Shown piece by piece: positions 41,137-49,690 of a stretch of 64,000 nt of DNA. This DNA comes from Nitrososphaerales archaeon. GTDB lineage: Archaea; Thermoproteota; Nitrososphaeria; Nitrososphaerales; Gagatemarchaeaceae. The DNA lies in assembly GCA_030038395.1 (NCBI GenBank), contig JASHOZ010000064.1, forward strand, positions 1-64,000, given 5' to 3'. The notes under the pieces are model-generated. The model was not told where the DNA came from. It was given only the letters and a program-made list of their open reading frames with translations, and ran no database searches. The position numbers were made by a program, and so were the translations under genes. The first letter of the stretch is position 1. The number at the start of each line of letters is the position of its first letter.

Positions 41137-42409
41137 AGCCGAGCAGCCGGCGTACGACCTTCGGGCACTCGCGCGCCATCAGCGGAGCGGCGCCGAGGTA
41201 CCCCCCGGCGGCCTTCACGGTCGGCGAGAACTCCCCCTTCTCGAAGAGCGACTTCACCTTCTCGTAGCCGCGGCCGTCCCCCTTTAGCCGCATGGCGATC
41301 TGCTCCGCTTCCGCATACACCTCAGGGTGTTTCGAGAGGTCGGACGACATGGCGTCGCGCTCGACCTGCATTGCGCGCATTGAGCCTGCCAAGCGAGAGG
41401 ACGCCACGAGCGAGTGGCCCAGGGCCGGCCCCAGCATCCGCCTGATCACCGAGTCCGACAGGTCACGTTGCATGCGCGTCACCTGAAGCCTGTATGCCAT
41501 CAGCTGAAGGATTGAGTTCGAAATCTCGGCTTGGCCCTCGGCGTTCTCCACGTCGACAGGGTTGACCTTCTGAGGCATCGTCGATGAGCTGACCTTTCCT
41601 GGGCGCGCGAAGTGGACGTAGTCCAGCGTCTGGTAGAGCCAGAGGTCCCTCGAAAGTGAGACCATGAGCTGGTTGATGTTCATCATGTAGTGGAGAGTGT
41701 CCGAGAGCCTCTCCCCCGGGACGATCTGGGTCGAGTAGGGCGCAGCGTCGACGCCCATCGACTCGACGAACTCCCTCAGTGTCCTACGCCAGTCGCGGCG
41801 GGCCATCAGCGTGAACGAGGCGTACGTCCCGACCGCACCGGAGAACTTGGCCATCGGCCTCAGGGACTGGAGGAGCGAGATGCGTTCGGCCATCCGCACG
41901 GCGAAGACGGCTATCTCCTTCCCGAAAGTGGTAGGTATCGCTGGGCGGCCGTGGGTTCGCGCGAGCATGACCGTGTCGGCCTCGCGGCTGGCTATCCTCG
42001 CCAGCATCGTCGCCAGCGCCGAGTAGGACGGGACCATGACCTTCTCCAGGGCGGACCGGAGCAGCACGGCCGAAGCGAGGCTGTTCGTGTCCTCGCTCGT
42101 CAGCCCAAGATGGACGTAGGGCCCAAGCACCTCGGCCCCCGCGGAATTCAACGACTCCCGCAGGTAGACTTCGACCGCCTTCACGTCGTGGCCGAGCTCC
42201 GCTTCGAGCGACTTCACCCTCTCCATCGAGAGCGGGACGTCGGGTACCTTCGCCTTCGGCGCTATGCCGAGCCTGACGAGGAGTTCGAGGTATGCGAGCT
42301 CGACCCTCACGCGCTCCTCGGCGAGCGCCTTTTCGGTCGTGTAGCGGGCGAGCGGCTCGGCTTCCTCCCTGTATCTTCCGTCTATCGGCGAGATGGAGTC
42401 ATAGTTCAA
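41126..42409 (-). CDS. purB: Adenylosuccinate lyase
   Basis: A 427-residue fumarase-superfamily enzyme acting twice in purine synthesis (SAICAR and adenylosuccinate cleavage). SPIDGRYREEAEPLARY, LTSEDTNSLASAV, MLARTHGRPAIPTTFGKE and the signature GKVSSSTMPQKVNPVDVENA (catalytic Ser loop) are present. It overlaps purA by 11 nt and is the last gene of guaB-purA-purB. Confidence 0.97.
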   Translation of the reverse strand: MNYDSISPIDGRYREEAEPLARYTTEKALAEERVRVELAYLELLVRLGIAPKAKVPDVPLSMERVKSLEAELGHDVKAVEVYLRESLNSAGAEVLGPYVHLGLTSEDTNSLASAVLLRSALEKVMVPSYSALATMLARIASREADTVMLARTHGRPAIPTTFGKEIAVFAVRMAERISLLQSLRPMAKFSGAVGTYASFTLMARRDWRRTLREFVESMGVDAAPYSTQIVPGERLSDTLHYMMNINQLMVSLSRDLWLYQTLDYVHFARPGKVSSSTMPQKVNPVDVENAEGQAEISNSILQLMAYRLQVTRMQRDLSDSVIRRMLGPALGHSLVASSRLAGSMRAMQVERDAMSSDLSKHPEVYAEAEQIAMRLKGDGRGYEKVKSLFEKGEFSPTVKAAGGYLGAAPLMARECPKVVRRLLGSRA

Positions 42410-43613
42410 CTGTCTTGGACCTCTCCTCCCCGTACGAGAGAATTCTTACCCGCACCCCGAGTGCGCTCTCGAGGTAGTCGACGAGCTTCTTCGCCTGTGG
42501 CGGGACACCGCCGCCGTACTCCGCCCCCAGCAACGAGACCGGCGACTCGTACACGGGCTCCACTTCGTTCAGGTTGCTGAGCGCGCCGAAGAAGTCTTGC
42601 GTCTCTGAGCCGAGATGCCTGTAAGCCACGCAGACGCGAAACTCTCTCATGGCGGACAGGACGTCGAGCTTTGAGACGGCAATGCTCCTCACTCCGTTGA
42701 GCCGGACGGCGTATCTGAGGGCCACGAGGTCAAGCCATCCGATCCTCCTCGCCCTTCCGGTCGTTGCGCCGTACTCGTGCCCGATTGCTCTGATCTGGTC
42801 CGAGACGGCGCCGTTGACCTCGGTGGGGAACGGCCCTCCCCCCACCCTTGTCGTGTAGCACTTCGTCACGCCGAGCGGTTCTCCCGCGTCGGCTGGGGGT
42901 ATGCCGATGCCGGCAGGTATGTAGCTGACGACCGTGTGCGCGCTGGTCGCGTACGGGTAAGTGCCATGTAGCAGGTCGAGGAGCGTCCCCTGTGACGCCT
43001 CGAAGAGGACGGATCCGCCCGCGGCCATGACGTCCCTGATGCGAGAGGCGACGTCCCCGACCAGCCCGGTGAGGGCCTCCCGGGACGTCTTGACCCATGC
43101 CGCAAGCCCTGAAGGGTCGACTCCGAGCCTCGAATAGACCTCCGCCAACGACGACGAGTCAGGGCTCCCCATCACGTCGGCTGCCCGGAGCGCCAGCCGG
43201 AGCGCCCTCATCGCGTACGCAGGGCCGATCCCCCTCCTGGTCGTCCCGATGGCCGCCGCCCCCCGCATCTCTTCGAGCGCCGAGTCGAGCTTCTTGTCGA
43301 AAGGCGACACGAGCGAGCACCTCCCGTCTACCATCAGTCGCCCCCGTACTGCCCCGGGGAGGCTCGCCAGCTCCTCGGCCAGCATGTCAGGGTCGAGCGC
43401 CACACCGGCGCCGATGAGCAGCTCCTTCCTCTTCAGTGCCCCCGAAGGCAGCAGGTGGAACGTGTGCTTGCTCCCCCCTGCCACCACGGTATGCCCTGCG
43501 TTGCTCCCGCCGTTGAACCTCGCGACGGCGTCGTAGTCATCGGCCAGGTAGTCGACGAGCTTCCCCTTCCCCTCGTCGCCCCACTGCATCCCGACCACGG
43601 ACAGGTTCCCCAA
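42399..43613 (-). CDS. purA: Adenylosuccinate synthetase
   Basis: A 404-residue GTP-dependent enzyme that converts IMP to adenylosuccinate. VVGMQWGDEGKGKLVDYLA (P-loop with catalytic Asp), FNGGSNAGHTVV (catalytic His), TTRRGIGPAYA, FEASQGTLLDLLHGTYP and VTKCYTTRVGGGPFPTE are all conserved. It is shorter than the bacterial enzyme (about 430). It starts 1 nt after the guaB stop, so IMP branches to both AMP and GMP within one operon. Confidence 0.97.
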   Translation of the reverse strand: MGNLSVVGMQWGDEGKGKLVDYLADDYDAVARFNGGSNAGHTVVAGGSKHTFHLLPSGALKRKELLIGAGVALDPDMLAEELASLPGAVRGRLMVDGRCSLVSPFDKKLDSALEEMRGAAAIGTTRRGIGPAYAMRALRLALRAADVMGSPDSSSLAEVYSRLGVDPSGLAAWVKTSREALTGLVGDVASRIRDVMAAGGSVLFEASQGTLLDLLHGTYPYATSAHTVVSYIPAGIGIPPADAGEPLGVTKCYTTRVGGGPFPTEVNGAVSDQIRAIGHEYGATTGRARRIGWLDLVALRYAVRLNGVRSIAVSKLDVLSAMREFRVCVAYRHLGSETQDFFGALSNLNEVEPVYESPVSLLGAEYGGGVPPQAKKLVDYLESALGVRVRILSYGEERSKTVEL

Positions 43614-43614
43614 G

Positions 43615-45090
43615 TCAGACGACCTTCTTTATGTCGTGGGGGAGGCTCTCCTTGTATCCGGCGGGGGTGATCCTGAGGAACTCCGCGTTCTCCCGCAGCT
43701 CCACGACCGTGTGGGACCCCGAGTAGCTCATCCCTGAGCGGAGGCCCCCGACGAGCTCCTTGACGACCTCCTCTACCCGCCCCTTGTACGGTATCAGCCC
43801 CTCCACCCCCTCGGGGACGCTCTCCTGGATGACCTCCTCGATCAGCTCAGACTCCTTGGTCGCCTTCGAGCCGTCCTCTCTAATCTTCCTGTCCACCGAT
43901 GCGGCGAGAGACGCCATCCCGCGAGTCAGCTTGTAGCGGACCCCGTCGCGGAGTATTGTCGGGCCTGGGCTCTCCTCCGTCCCCGCGAGCAGGCTCCCCA
44001 CCATGACGGTCGACGCCCCGGCGGCCAGGGCCTTCGTAACGTCCCCGGGGGTCCTGATCCCCCCGTCCCCTATTATCGGCACGCCGTAGTCGTCCGCGGC
44101 ATCGGCCGCGTCCATTATGGCGGTGAGCTGCGGTACGCCTGACCCCGTCACTACCCTTGTCACGCAGATGCTACCGGCGCCTACCCCCACCTTGACGGCG
44201 TCGGCCCCCGCCTTGATGAGGTCGACCGCCCCCTTCCCGGTTGCGACGTTCCCTGCGACCACCTCGACGGAGCCCAGCTCCCTCTTTATCCGCTTGACCG
44301 TGTCGACCGCGTAGCTGGAGTGCCCGTGGGCGATGTCGACGACGAGGCAGTCGGCCCCGGCTTCGTGCAGCTTCACGCCGCGCTCCATGTAGTCCCCTTT
44401 GACCCCCACGGCGGCCGCGACCATGAGCCTTCCCTTGCGGTCCTTCGTCGCCGACGGGAACTGTCTCCTCTTCATGATGTCCTTCGACGTAATCAGGCCC
44501 GCGAGCCTCCCCTTCGCGTCTACGAGCGGCAGCTTCTCGATCTTGTGGGCGTGCAGGACCCTCTCTGCCTCCTCGAGGGAGATCCCCTTCTTCGCAGTCA
44601 CCAGCTTCTTGAGCGGGGTCATCAGGTCGCGGAGGCTGCGGCCGAGGTCGTCCTCCAGCGCGATGTCCCTACGCGTTACGATCCCCAAGACTTTCCTGTC
44701 GGCGTCGACGATGACGATCCCGCCGATCAGGTGCTCCTCGATTGCGCGCCACGCGTCGCTCGTCTTGCTGTCTGGGCCTAGAGTGATCGGGTCTTCGATG
44801 ACGACGCTTTCAGAGCGCTTCACCTTCGCCACCTCTGAGACTTGCGCCTCGAGCGAAAGGAACCTGTGTATCACCCCGATTCCGCCCAGTCTCGCCATCG
44901 CGATAGCCATCGCGGACTCCGTCACTGTGTCCATGTTCGCGCTGACAACGGGGATGTTCAGAGGTATCCCGCGGGTGAGCTTGGACTTCGTGCTGACGTC
45001 CCTTCGCGACTTGATGTCTGAGAACTTCGGGACGAGGAGAACGTCGTCGAAAGTGAGGCCGACCCTCATGCCGGGCACGGGGACTTTCAC
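43615..45090 (-). CDS. guaB: IMP dehydrogenase
   Basis: A 491-residue NAD-dependent enzyme, the committed step to [19 protein letters not shown], two CBS domains (about 95-215), [36 protein letters not shown] with the catalytic Cys, and [19 protein letters not shown] are present. The start is GTG 45090, about 27 nt downstream of a TATA box, so probably leaderless; an in-frame ATG at 45069 is possible. First gene of guaB-purA-purB. Confidence 0.97.
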   Translation of the reverse strand: MKVPVPGMRVGLTFDDVLLVPKFSDIKSRRDVSTKSKLTRGIPLNIPVVSANMDTVTESAMAIAMARLGGIGVIHRFLSLEAQVSEVAKVKRSESVVIEDPITLGPDSKTSDAWRAIEEHLIGGIVIVDADRKVLGIVTRRDIALEDDLGRSLRDLMTPLKKLVTAKKGISLEEAERVLHAHKIEKLPLVDAKGRLAGLITSKDIMKRRQFPSATKDRKGRLMVAAAVGVKGDYMERGVKLHEAGADCLVVDIAHGHSSYAVDTVKRIKRELGSVEVVAGNVATGKGAVDLIKAGADAVKVGVGAGSICVTRVVTGSGVPQLTAIMDAADAADDYGVPIIGDGGIRTPGDVTKALAAGASTVMVGSLLAGTEESPGPTILRDGVRYKLTRGMASLAASVDRKIREDGSKATKESELIEEVIQESVPEGVEGLIPYKGRVEEVVKELVGGLRSGMSYSGSHTVVELRENAEFLRITPAGYKESLPHDIKKVV

Positions 45091-45111
45091 TTGACGCGGC
45101 GCCTGTCCGAC

Positions 45112-45121
45112 GGCTTATAGC
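45112..45121 (-). promoter_or_regulatory. TATA box of guaB-purA-purB
   Basis: GCTATAAGCC on the minus strand, centred 26-27 nt before the GTG start of guaB; consistent with a leaderless message. Confidence 0.6.
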
Positions 45122-45178
45122 GTTTTTGCATCCCTGCCAGGGGCGGCTGCACGGTCGCGCAGCGGACCGCAGGCCCTC

Positions 45179-45812
45179 TCAGGCGGCGCGAGAGATCGCC
45201 CCAAAGGCGGCACTACCTCTCGCCACTATCCAAGGGGACCCGTCAGGGGCCGTCGTCCTCGACTCGACCGTGAAGCCGTATGTCCCGAGGACGTCGACGG
45301 TCTCGATATCCGTCGACCTCCCGTCCGTCATCGTGTGAGTCTCCACTATGACCTCTCTGATCAGGCCCTTCCTGAACAGTCCCTCGGCCCCCTTCAGGGC
45401 GTCCACCTCGGACCCTTCGCAGTCGAGCACGATGACCGGGGGGGTCGGCGAACACGACTTCGTCCAGCCTTGCTGTGGCCACCCTGGTCTCGCCCACGTA
45501 CTCCCCTCCTGCTATCCTGTGCTTAGACCCGAAGGTTGTGTTCCCGGGATCCGGCAGGTGGAAGACGATGCTCTCGTTCCCGGCTCCGGCGCCCAGGTTG
45601 TGCAGTGAGACGTTCCTCCGCCCGCTGAGGTTCTCTTTCAGGCGGGTGAAGACCTGTGGGTTGGGTTCGAATGCGTATACGTGCCGGGCAAGGTCCGACA
45701 GGAGAGCCGTGGCGCCGCCAATGTTCGCTCCCACTTCGATCACGACGTCCTTGCGGCTGATGTGGCGCGGAAAGAGTATGTGCGCGACTTCCTCCGCCTT
45801 CAGTCTGTCCAT
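45179..45812 (-). pseudogene. FkbM-family methyltransferase, frameshifted
   Basis: The 5' part encodes a SAM-binding Rossmann fold: DVVIEVGANIGGATALLSDL, VYAFEPNPQVFTRLKENL and NVSLHNLGAGAGNESIVFHL. After ARLDEVVFADPP the frame is lost within a run of seven G (plus strand, 45438-45444). Removing one base restores PVIVLDCEGSEVDALKGAEG, the FkbM C-terminal motif, and an intact 210-residue ORF. So there is one extra base in a homopolymer: either a true frameshift mutation, phase-variable slippage, or a sequencing error. FkbM enzymes methylate sugars or other small molecules. It stands alone downstream of a gene-free region. Confidence 0.8.
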
Positions 45813-46180
45813 CGCCAGTCATCCATCCACCATGCGTAAGCGGTAGCCACGAGAGGGCGGACGGGCGCGGGTCCTGCTGTGCGCACCTTCTCCCAGCCAG
45901 CCTCTCCGTTCCTCGGTCAGCCGCTCCTTCAGCGTCTTACTGTGTTCCAGGGGTTGTGATGATAATCACATGTAATCAAGCGTGAGCATTCTGCCCAGAC
46001 GGCTTCGGCGCGAGCCCCGACTTGAGCGGGAAGCGGCCCGAGCCGCGGGTTCTCGCGCCCGAGTCCAACAGTGCAGTCGCTGACATGAACAGTTGCAGAT
46101 TACATCGACGAATGCTTTGATTGGCGGTCGTAGTCGCGCGATGCGACCACCGATGCCAACTGAGCGGCAACTGAGTGCAG
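45813..46180. other. Gene-free stretch with inverted repeats, possible structured RNA
   Basis: No convincing coding region. It contains a palindrome TGTGAT-GATA-ATCACA (45955-45970). Nested complementary segments follow: AATCAA (45974-45979) with TTGATT (46117-46122), GCATTC (45986-45991) with GAATGC (46110-46115), and GGCGCGAG (46007-46014) with CTCGCGCC (46052-46059). TGTAATC (45971-45977) with GATTACA (46098-46104) is an alternative pairing. Together these could fold a transcript of about 150 nt on either strand. It does not match RNase P, SRP or 5S RNA signatures that I know. The part before 45950 shows nothing notable. Confidence 0.35.
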
Positions 46181-46297
46181 CGCCGGGGGTGGGATTTGAA
46201 CCCACAACCCGCTTTCGCGAGACAGGCTCGCCGGCCGAGTGGTTCCAGGCTTACGCGAGTTTACGGTCTGCGCCCTACCAGGTTAGGCGACCCCGGC
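46181..46297 (-). tRNA. tRNA-Ser(GGA) with two introns
   Basis: On the minus strand, exons 46297-46268, 46250-46243 and 46228-46181 join into an 86-nt class-II tRNA. The acceptor is GCCGGGG/CCCCGGC with discriminator G73, the D stem GCCT/GGGC, the anticodon stem CAGGC/GCCTG and the loop CTGGAAA (anticodon GGA). The long variable arm CTCGC-GAAA-GCGGG and T arm GTGGG-TTCAAAT-CCCAC identify Ser. Intron 1 (46251-46267, 17 nt) lies at the unusual 29/30 position with central helix GCGC/GCGT and outer pairs GGA/CCT. Intron 2 (46229-46242, 14 nt) is at 37/38 with CTGG/CCGG. CCA is not encoded. Confidence 0.9.
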
Positions 46298-46320
46298 GAG
46301 AGGGCGCGTACACCTCCCCG

Positions 46321-46326
46321 CTTAAG
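46321..46326 (-). promoter_or_regulatory. TATA box of tRNA-Ser
   Basis: CTTAAG within an ACACTTAAGCG context on the minus strand, centred about 26 nt before the mature 5' end of tRNA-Ser. Confidence 0.5.
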
Positions 46327-46328
46327 TG

Positions 46329-47186
46329 TTAGCGAGCCACCTGCCAGCTTGGCCCTGTCTGGCGGGGCGACCCTACTCCGGCGGCTATCTTGGCAACAGA
46401 AACCAGGTTCACGTAGAGAAGAGCCATGGCGACTACGGGGAGGAGGAAATATGTCCCGTAGTAGAGCCAGAGGTTGGAAAAGACCACGCTCGCCGTCGGA
46501 GAGAGGAGGCTCAATACCCCTGCGACCGACAGGCAGCAGGACGCACCGAAGACCACTCCGGCGGCAGGTAGGAGTACAAACGCCCGCGCCCTTCCACCCG
46601 CAGTAGAGAGCCGGCCGAGTTCCTTCACCTTCCCAACGTTAGCAACCACGAGCACGCCTATTAGGAGTGCAGCCGACATGCTGTAGAAACTCAGGGCGGC
46701 GGAGAAAAGCGGAGGGATGGTCATCACGATCGAAGGGTTGAACGCCACGTCGAACAGGACGTTCGCCAAAGAGACGGGCAGAAACAGGTTCGTGCTCACG
46801 AAGAAACCCGCGGGGACGGCGAACACGTTGGTCCCGTATATGCCGGCGAGGATCCCTTCGAGCAGGAATCCGTACAGCAGGAGATGTACCGTAATGTAGG
46901 CGACGAAGATCGCCCCCCCTGCTGGGGTGGTGACGTAGCGGATGAATGTGCGAACGGCGGCGCGGAGGGGAAAGGCAAGCGCCAGAAACGTGACCGCCGC
47001 CCAAAAGAGCCCGGCCCCCACCAGCTCGTCAGGGTTGAGGGCGGAGATGCCGACAGAGTAGCCAGCATATGCGAACGCCACGCCTGTGCAGGCCAGCGAG
47101 ACCACGGCGGCGGCAAGCAATCCTTCTTCTGGGTTCCAGCCACGACGCGAGCGGAGCACTCTTTGGCGATGCTCGCCACCCGCCAT
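46329..47186 (-). CDS. Polytopic membrane protein, unknown function
   Basis: A 285-residue protein with a basic N-terminal head (residues 1-20) and about seven hydrophobic segments, starting with GLLAAAVVSLACTGVAFAYA and including FVAYITVHLLLYGFLLEGIL and VVFSNLWLYYGTYFLLPVVA. A Cys-Cys pair occurs in GASCCLSVAGVLS. No transporter signature was recognised. It lies 39 nt after Cbf5 on the same strand, so it may be a tail gene of the ribosomal/secretion series, and 31 nt upstream of tRNA-Ser. Confidence 0.8.
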   Translation of the reverse strand: MAGGEHRQRVLRSRRGWNPEEGLLAAAVVSLACTGVAFAYAGYSVGISALNPDELVGAGLFWAAVTFLALAFPLRAAVRTFIRYVTTPAGGAIFVAYITVHLLLYGFLLEGILAGIYGTNVFAVPAGFFVSTNLFLPVSLANVLFDVAFNPSIVMTIPPLFSAALSFYSMSAALLIGVLVVANVGKVKELGRLSTAGGRARAFVLLPAAGVVFGASCCLSVAGVLSLLSPTASVVFSNLWLYYGTYFLLPVVAMALLYVNLVSVAKIAAGVGSPRQTGPSWQVAR

Positions 47187-47225
47187 AAGGGTTTTAGGGC
47201 TCGACGCACCTGATCGCCAGTCAGG

Positions 47226-48215
47226 TCAGCCCGCGCGGTCCGACGAGTGGCTCTTCCAGAGCTTGGGGTACGTCCCCTGCTTCATTATCACCCGCTCAGT
47301 CGAGGAGGCAAGGCCCTTCTTCGCGGAGGTCATTTCTTCGGTCGACATCATCGCCTTCCCCGTGGCGACCAGCTCGCCCTTCGCGGACGTGATCACCAAC
47401 AGATCACCCTTCGCGATCGAAGCGGAGGCCGAGAGTAGCCCGGGCACCCCCAGCCGGGCCCCGTGGCAGATCGCATCGACGGCGGAGTCCCTGATGACGA
47501 CCCGCTTCGTCGAGCCGATGGAAGACTCGATGGGCTTGACGAGTGCGCGCACGGCGGCTTCGTCGCCCCCCCGGAGCCTGTAGACCGCGTCGCTCAGTTG
47601 GTGCATGGTGACCAGCCCGTCACCCTCTCGCAGCGGGCCCACCATCGTTCGGCGCAGCTCGACCATAGTGGCTCCGACCCCGAGGACTTCGCCCATGTCG
47701 TAGACCAGCTTCCTGACATACGTCCCGGACTCGCAGACGCACCGGAACAGCAGCAGGTTCCCTTTCGCCTCTTCCATGGCCAACTCGTAGACGGTCCTAC
47801 TCCTCACCTGTCGGGCGACGGAGGACCTCTGCGGCGGGCGCTGGAAGATCTCACCTGTGAACTCCTTCACTACGGCTTCCAGCACTCTAGGAGGGACGGC
47901 GGAATGGAGCCTCATCACGCCCCTGTACTCCTTGGGGAAGAGCAGCAGAAGGCCGAGCGCCTTCGTCCCCTGCCCCGTCCCTATGGGGAGGAGGCCCGAG
48001 ACTGGAGGGTCCAGGGTGCCGCTGTGCCCCGCCCGCTCGACGCCGAGCATCTTCCGCGTCCAAGCCACGACCTCGTGGCTCGTGGGACCACGGGGCTTGT
48101 CTAGCGCTATGAGCCCGTAGTCCAGCAGCACCTCCAAGGGGCGCGCGCTGGGGGTCCACCCGTGTTCAGGGTCGGAAGGCTCCTCGTCGACTACGACGAG
48201 TCTCTGCGGCTCCAA
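47226..48215 (-). CDS. cbf5: tRNA/rRNA pseudouridine synthase Cbf5 (TruB family)
   Basis: A 329-residue catalytic subunit of archaeal H/ACA RNPs, which converts guided uridines to pseudouridine. GLIALDKPRGPTSHEVVAWT, ERAGHSGTLDPPVSGLLPIG (catalytic Asp), RSRTVYELAMEEAKG and CESGTYVRKLVYDMG are the TruB motifs. A PUA domain follows at about 240-310. It starts after the CMP kinase gene with 1 nt between, the conserved archaeal cmk-cbf5 pair, but without L14e. Confidence 0.95.
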   Translation of the reverse strand: MEPQRLVVVDEEPSDPEHGWTPSARPLEVLLDYGLIALDKPRGPTSHEVVAWTRKMLGVERAGHSGTLDPPVSGLLPIGTGQGTKALGLLLLFPKEYRGVMRLHSAVPPRVLEAVVKEFTGEIFQRPPQRSSVARQVRSRTVYELAMEEAKGNLLLFRCVCESGTYVRKLVYDMGEVLGVGATMVELRRTMVGPLREGDGLVTMHQLSDAVYRLRGGDEAAVRALVKPIESSIGSTKRVVIRDSAVDAICHGARLGVPGLLSASASIAKGDLLVITSAKGELVATGKAMMSTEEMTSAKKGLASSTERVIMKQGTYPKLWKSHSSDRAG

Positions 48216-48216
48216 T

Positions 48217-48777
48217 TCAATCCGCCCTGTTCGTGATGTACTCGAGGACGATCTCTGCCACCCTCGACTCTCCGATCGAGTCGGTGTCCACGACCAAGTC
48301 GAACGGCTTCATGTCCTTGCCAAACTCAATCCCGTAGATCCTCTTGTAGAGGAGGTGGTTCTCCCTGTCCCTCACGACCAAGACTTGGAGGCACTCCGAA
48401 GCTGGCACGCCGTCGCGCTTCGCCATCCTCGCCGCTCGGCTCTCGGTGCTCCCGGAGAGCCAGACGCGGAACCCCGAGGCCGTGAGCCATGGCAGAGGGT
48501 AGCTCGTTATCACGACACCCCCGCGCCTAGCCTTTGCGAGGAGACGGGCGTCCACCTGCTTGTCGAAAGCAGAAGACTTCTTCCTCTCGGCGAGGAACCT
48601 CATTCCGTCTGCGCTGTCCCACCAGTCTCCCCCGCCCGGCGCGTAGCCCTCCTCGACCGCCATCTCCTTTAGCACGTCTCCGCCGCCCACTAGAGGGACG
48701 CGGAGGGAATCGGCGACAATCTTCGACACGGTGGTCTTCCCCACGGCGGGCATCCCGGATATTATGACGGACCGCAT
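48217..48777 (-). CDS. cmk: CMP (cytidylate) kinase
   Basis: A 186-residue P-loop kinase phosphorylating CMP/dCMP. The P-loop is ISGMPAVGKTTVSKIVADSL. The LVGGGDVLKEMA block is the NMP-binding helix, and VITSYPLPWLTASGFRVWL with ESRAARMAKRDG forms the lid region. The first in-frame codons are GTG 48786, GTG 48780 and ATG 48777; the ATG is preferred. It sits between DUF106 and cbf5, as in other archaea. The sequence is closer to archaeal Cmk than to adenylate kinase, but the substrate is assigned by context. Confidence 0.88.
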   Translation of the reverse strand: MRSVIISGMPAVGKTTVSKIVADSLRVPLVGGGDVLKEMAVEEGYAPGGGDWWDSADGMRFLAERKKSSAFDKQVDARLLAKARRGGVVITSYPLPWLTASGFRVWLSGSTESRAARMAKRDGVPASECLQVLVVRDRENHLLYKRIYGIEFGKDMKPFDLVVDTDSIGESRVAEIVLEYITNRAD

Positions 48778-48790
48778 CACTCGCACCCGC

Positions 48791-49690
48791 CTAGGTCGTA
48801 GTGTGCAGGAGCCTTGTCAGCAGCGCGGAGGAGGTGAAGGAGCTAAGCATGTACCACCAGAACAGGGCCATGGTCCCACCCGTCCCCACAAGGTACGGGA
48901 TCGGTATGGGGGAGTGCGCCACGACGACGCTGAACCCGCCGAGGAAGGAGGCCATCAGGTAGTAGACGGCGAGCAGCGGCACGAACGTGATTGCGGTCAC
49001 CTTGAGCCGCGCGGTCGAGACCTTCGCCTGCTCCTGTCTCATGGGAAGCTCGCGTTTCTTCAGCTTATCCAGCTTGGCCTTGTCCTTCGCGATCGTGGCT
49101 TCCCTCTTTTCCTTGTTGAAGGCAGAGACCTCGGCCTTCATCCTCCTCTCTGCGTCCAGGTTCACCACGCGCCGAGTGACCAGCTGTGTGACCAGGCTCA
49201 GGCATAGCGACGTGCTCGTGACAAGAAGGGTCGAGTCAGGTATCGACAGGACCGGAATGGTGAATGACGCCGTGACAACCGGGCTTGTCCCGTCAGAAAC
49301 GGAGACTGTGTAGGTCCCGTGCGGAAGGTTGGGGACCGAGAAAGAGCATCCGCTGAGCTTCCCTGCGGAGTTCGTAGTACATGTCCCGGTAAGAGAGAGT
49401 GTCAGATTCCCGAAGGTCGCGCTGACGGTCCGGTTTGCGGCGAGTCCTGAACCGGTGATCCCGATGGTGACGCCTGGACCGTCGGACGGGTTGGACAGCG
49501 AGATTTTGGGCGCGGCCGCCGCGCTCGTTGCGGTCTGCGTGGTGCTCGACGAGGTCGCATTTGAGGCGGCATTCGCGCTCCAGACCAGAGGAGCGAAGAG
49601 GGACGCCGCCAGGAGGAGCACCATGGCGAGGAGGAGCCACGGGCCTGCGCGTGCGACAGTCGAACCCCGTTCGGTGTTCTCGCACCTCAA
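48791..49690 (-). CDS. EMC3/DUF106-like membrane insertase with N-terminal Ig-like domain
   Basis: A 299-residue protein. The C-terminal part (about 150-299) is the archaeal DUF106 family, related to EMC3/Get1/YidC insertases: a TM helix LLVTSTSLCLSLVTQLVT, a charged coiled-coil hairpin (RMKAEVSAFNKEKREATIAK onward), then two TM helices. Ahead of it is an unusual extension: a signal-like helix WLLLAMVLLLAASLFAPLVW and an external domain of about 95 residues of IPT/Ig-like type (ISLSNPSDGPGVTIGITGSG). It lies between adk (4-nt overlap) and cmk in the SecY gene series, supporting a role in membrane-protein insertion. Confidence 0.85.
   Translation of the reverse strand: MRCENTERGSTVARAGPWLLLAMVLLLAASLFAPLVWSANAASNATSSSTTQTATSAAAAPKISLSNPSDGPGVTIGITGSGLAANRTVSATFGNLTLSLTGTCTTNSAGKLSGCSFSVPNLPHGTYTVSVSDGTSPVVTASFTIPVLSIPDSTLLVTSTSLCLSLVTQLVTRRVVNLDAERRMKAEVSAFNKEKREATIAKDKAKLDKLKKRELPMRQEQAKVSTARLKVTAITFVPLLAVYYLMASFLGGFSVVVAHSPIPIPYLVGTGGTMALFWWYMLSSFTSSALLTRLLHTTT

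Noticed and set aside
45955-45970. TGTGA-N6-TCACA as a bacterial CRP site
   Set aside because: CRP-type regulators are not expected to use this consensus in archaea; kept only as an inverted repeat.
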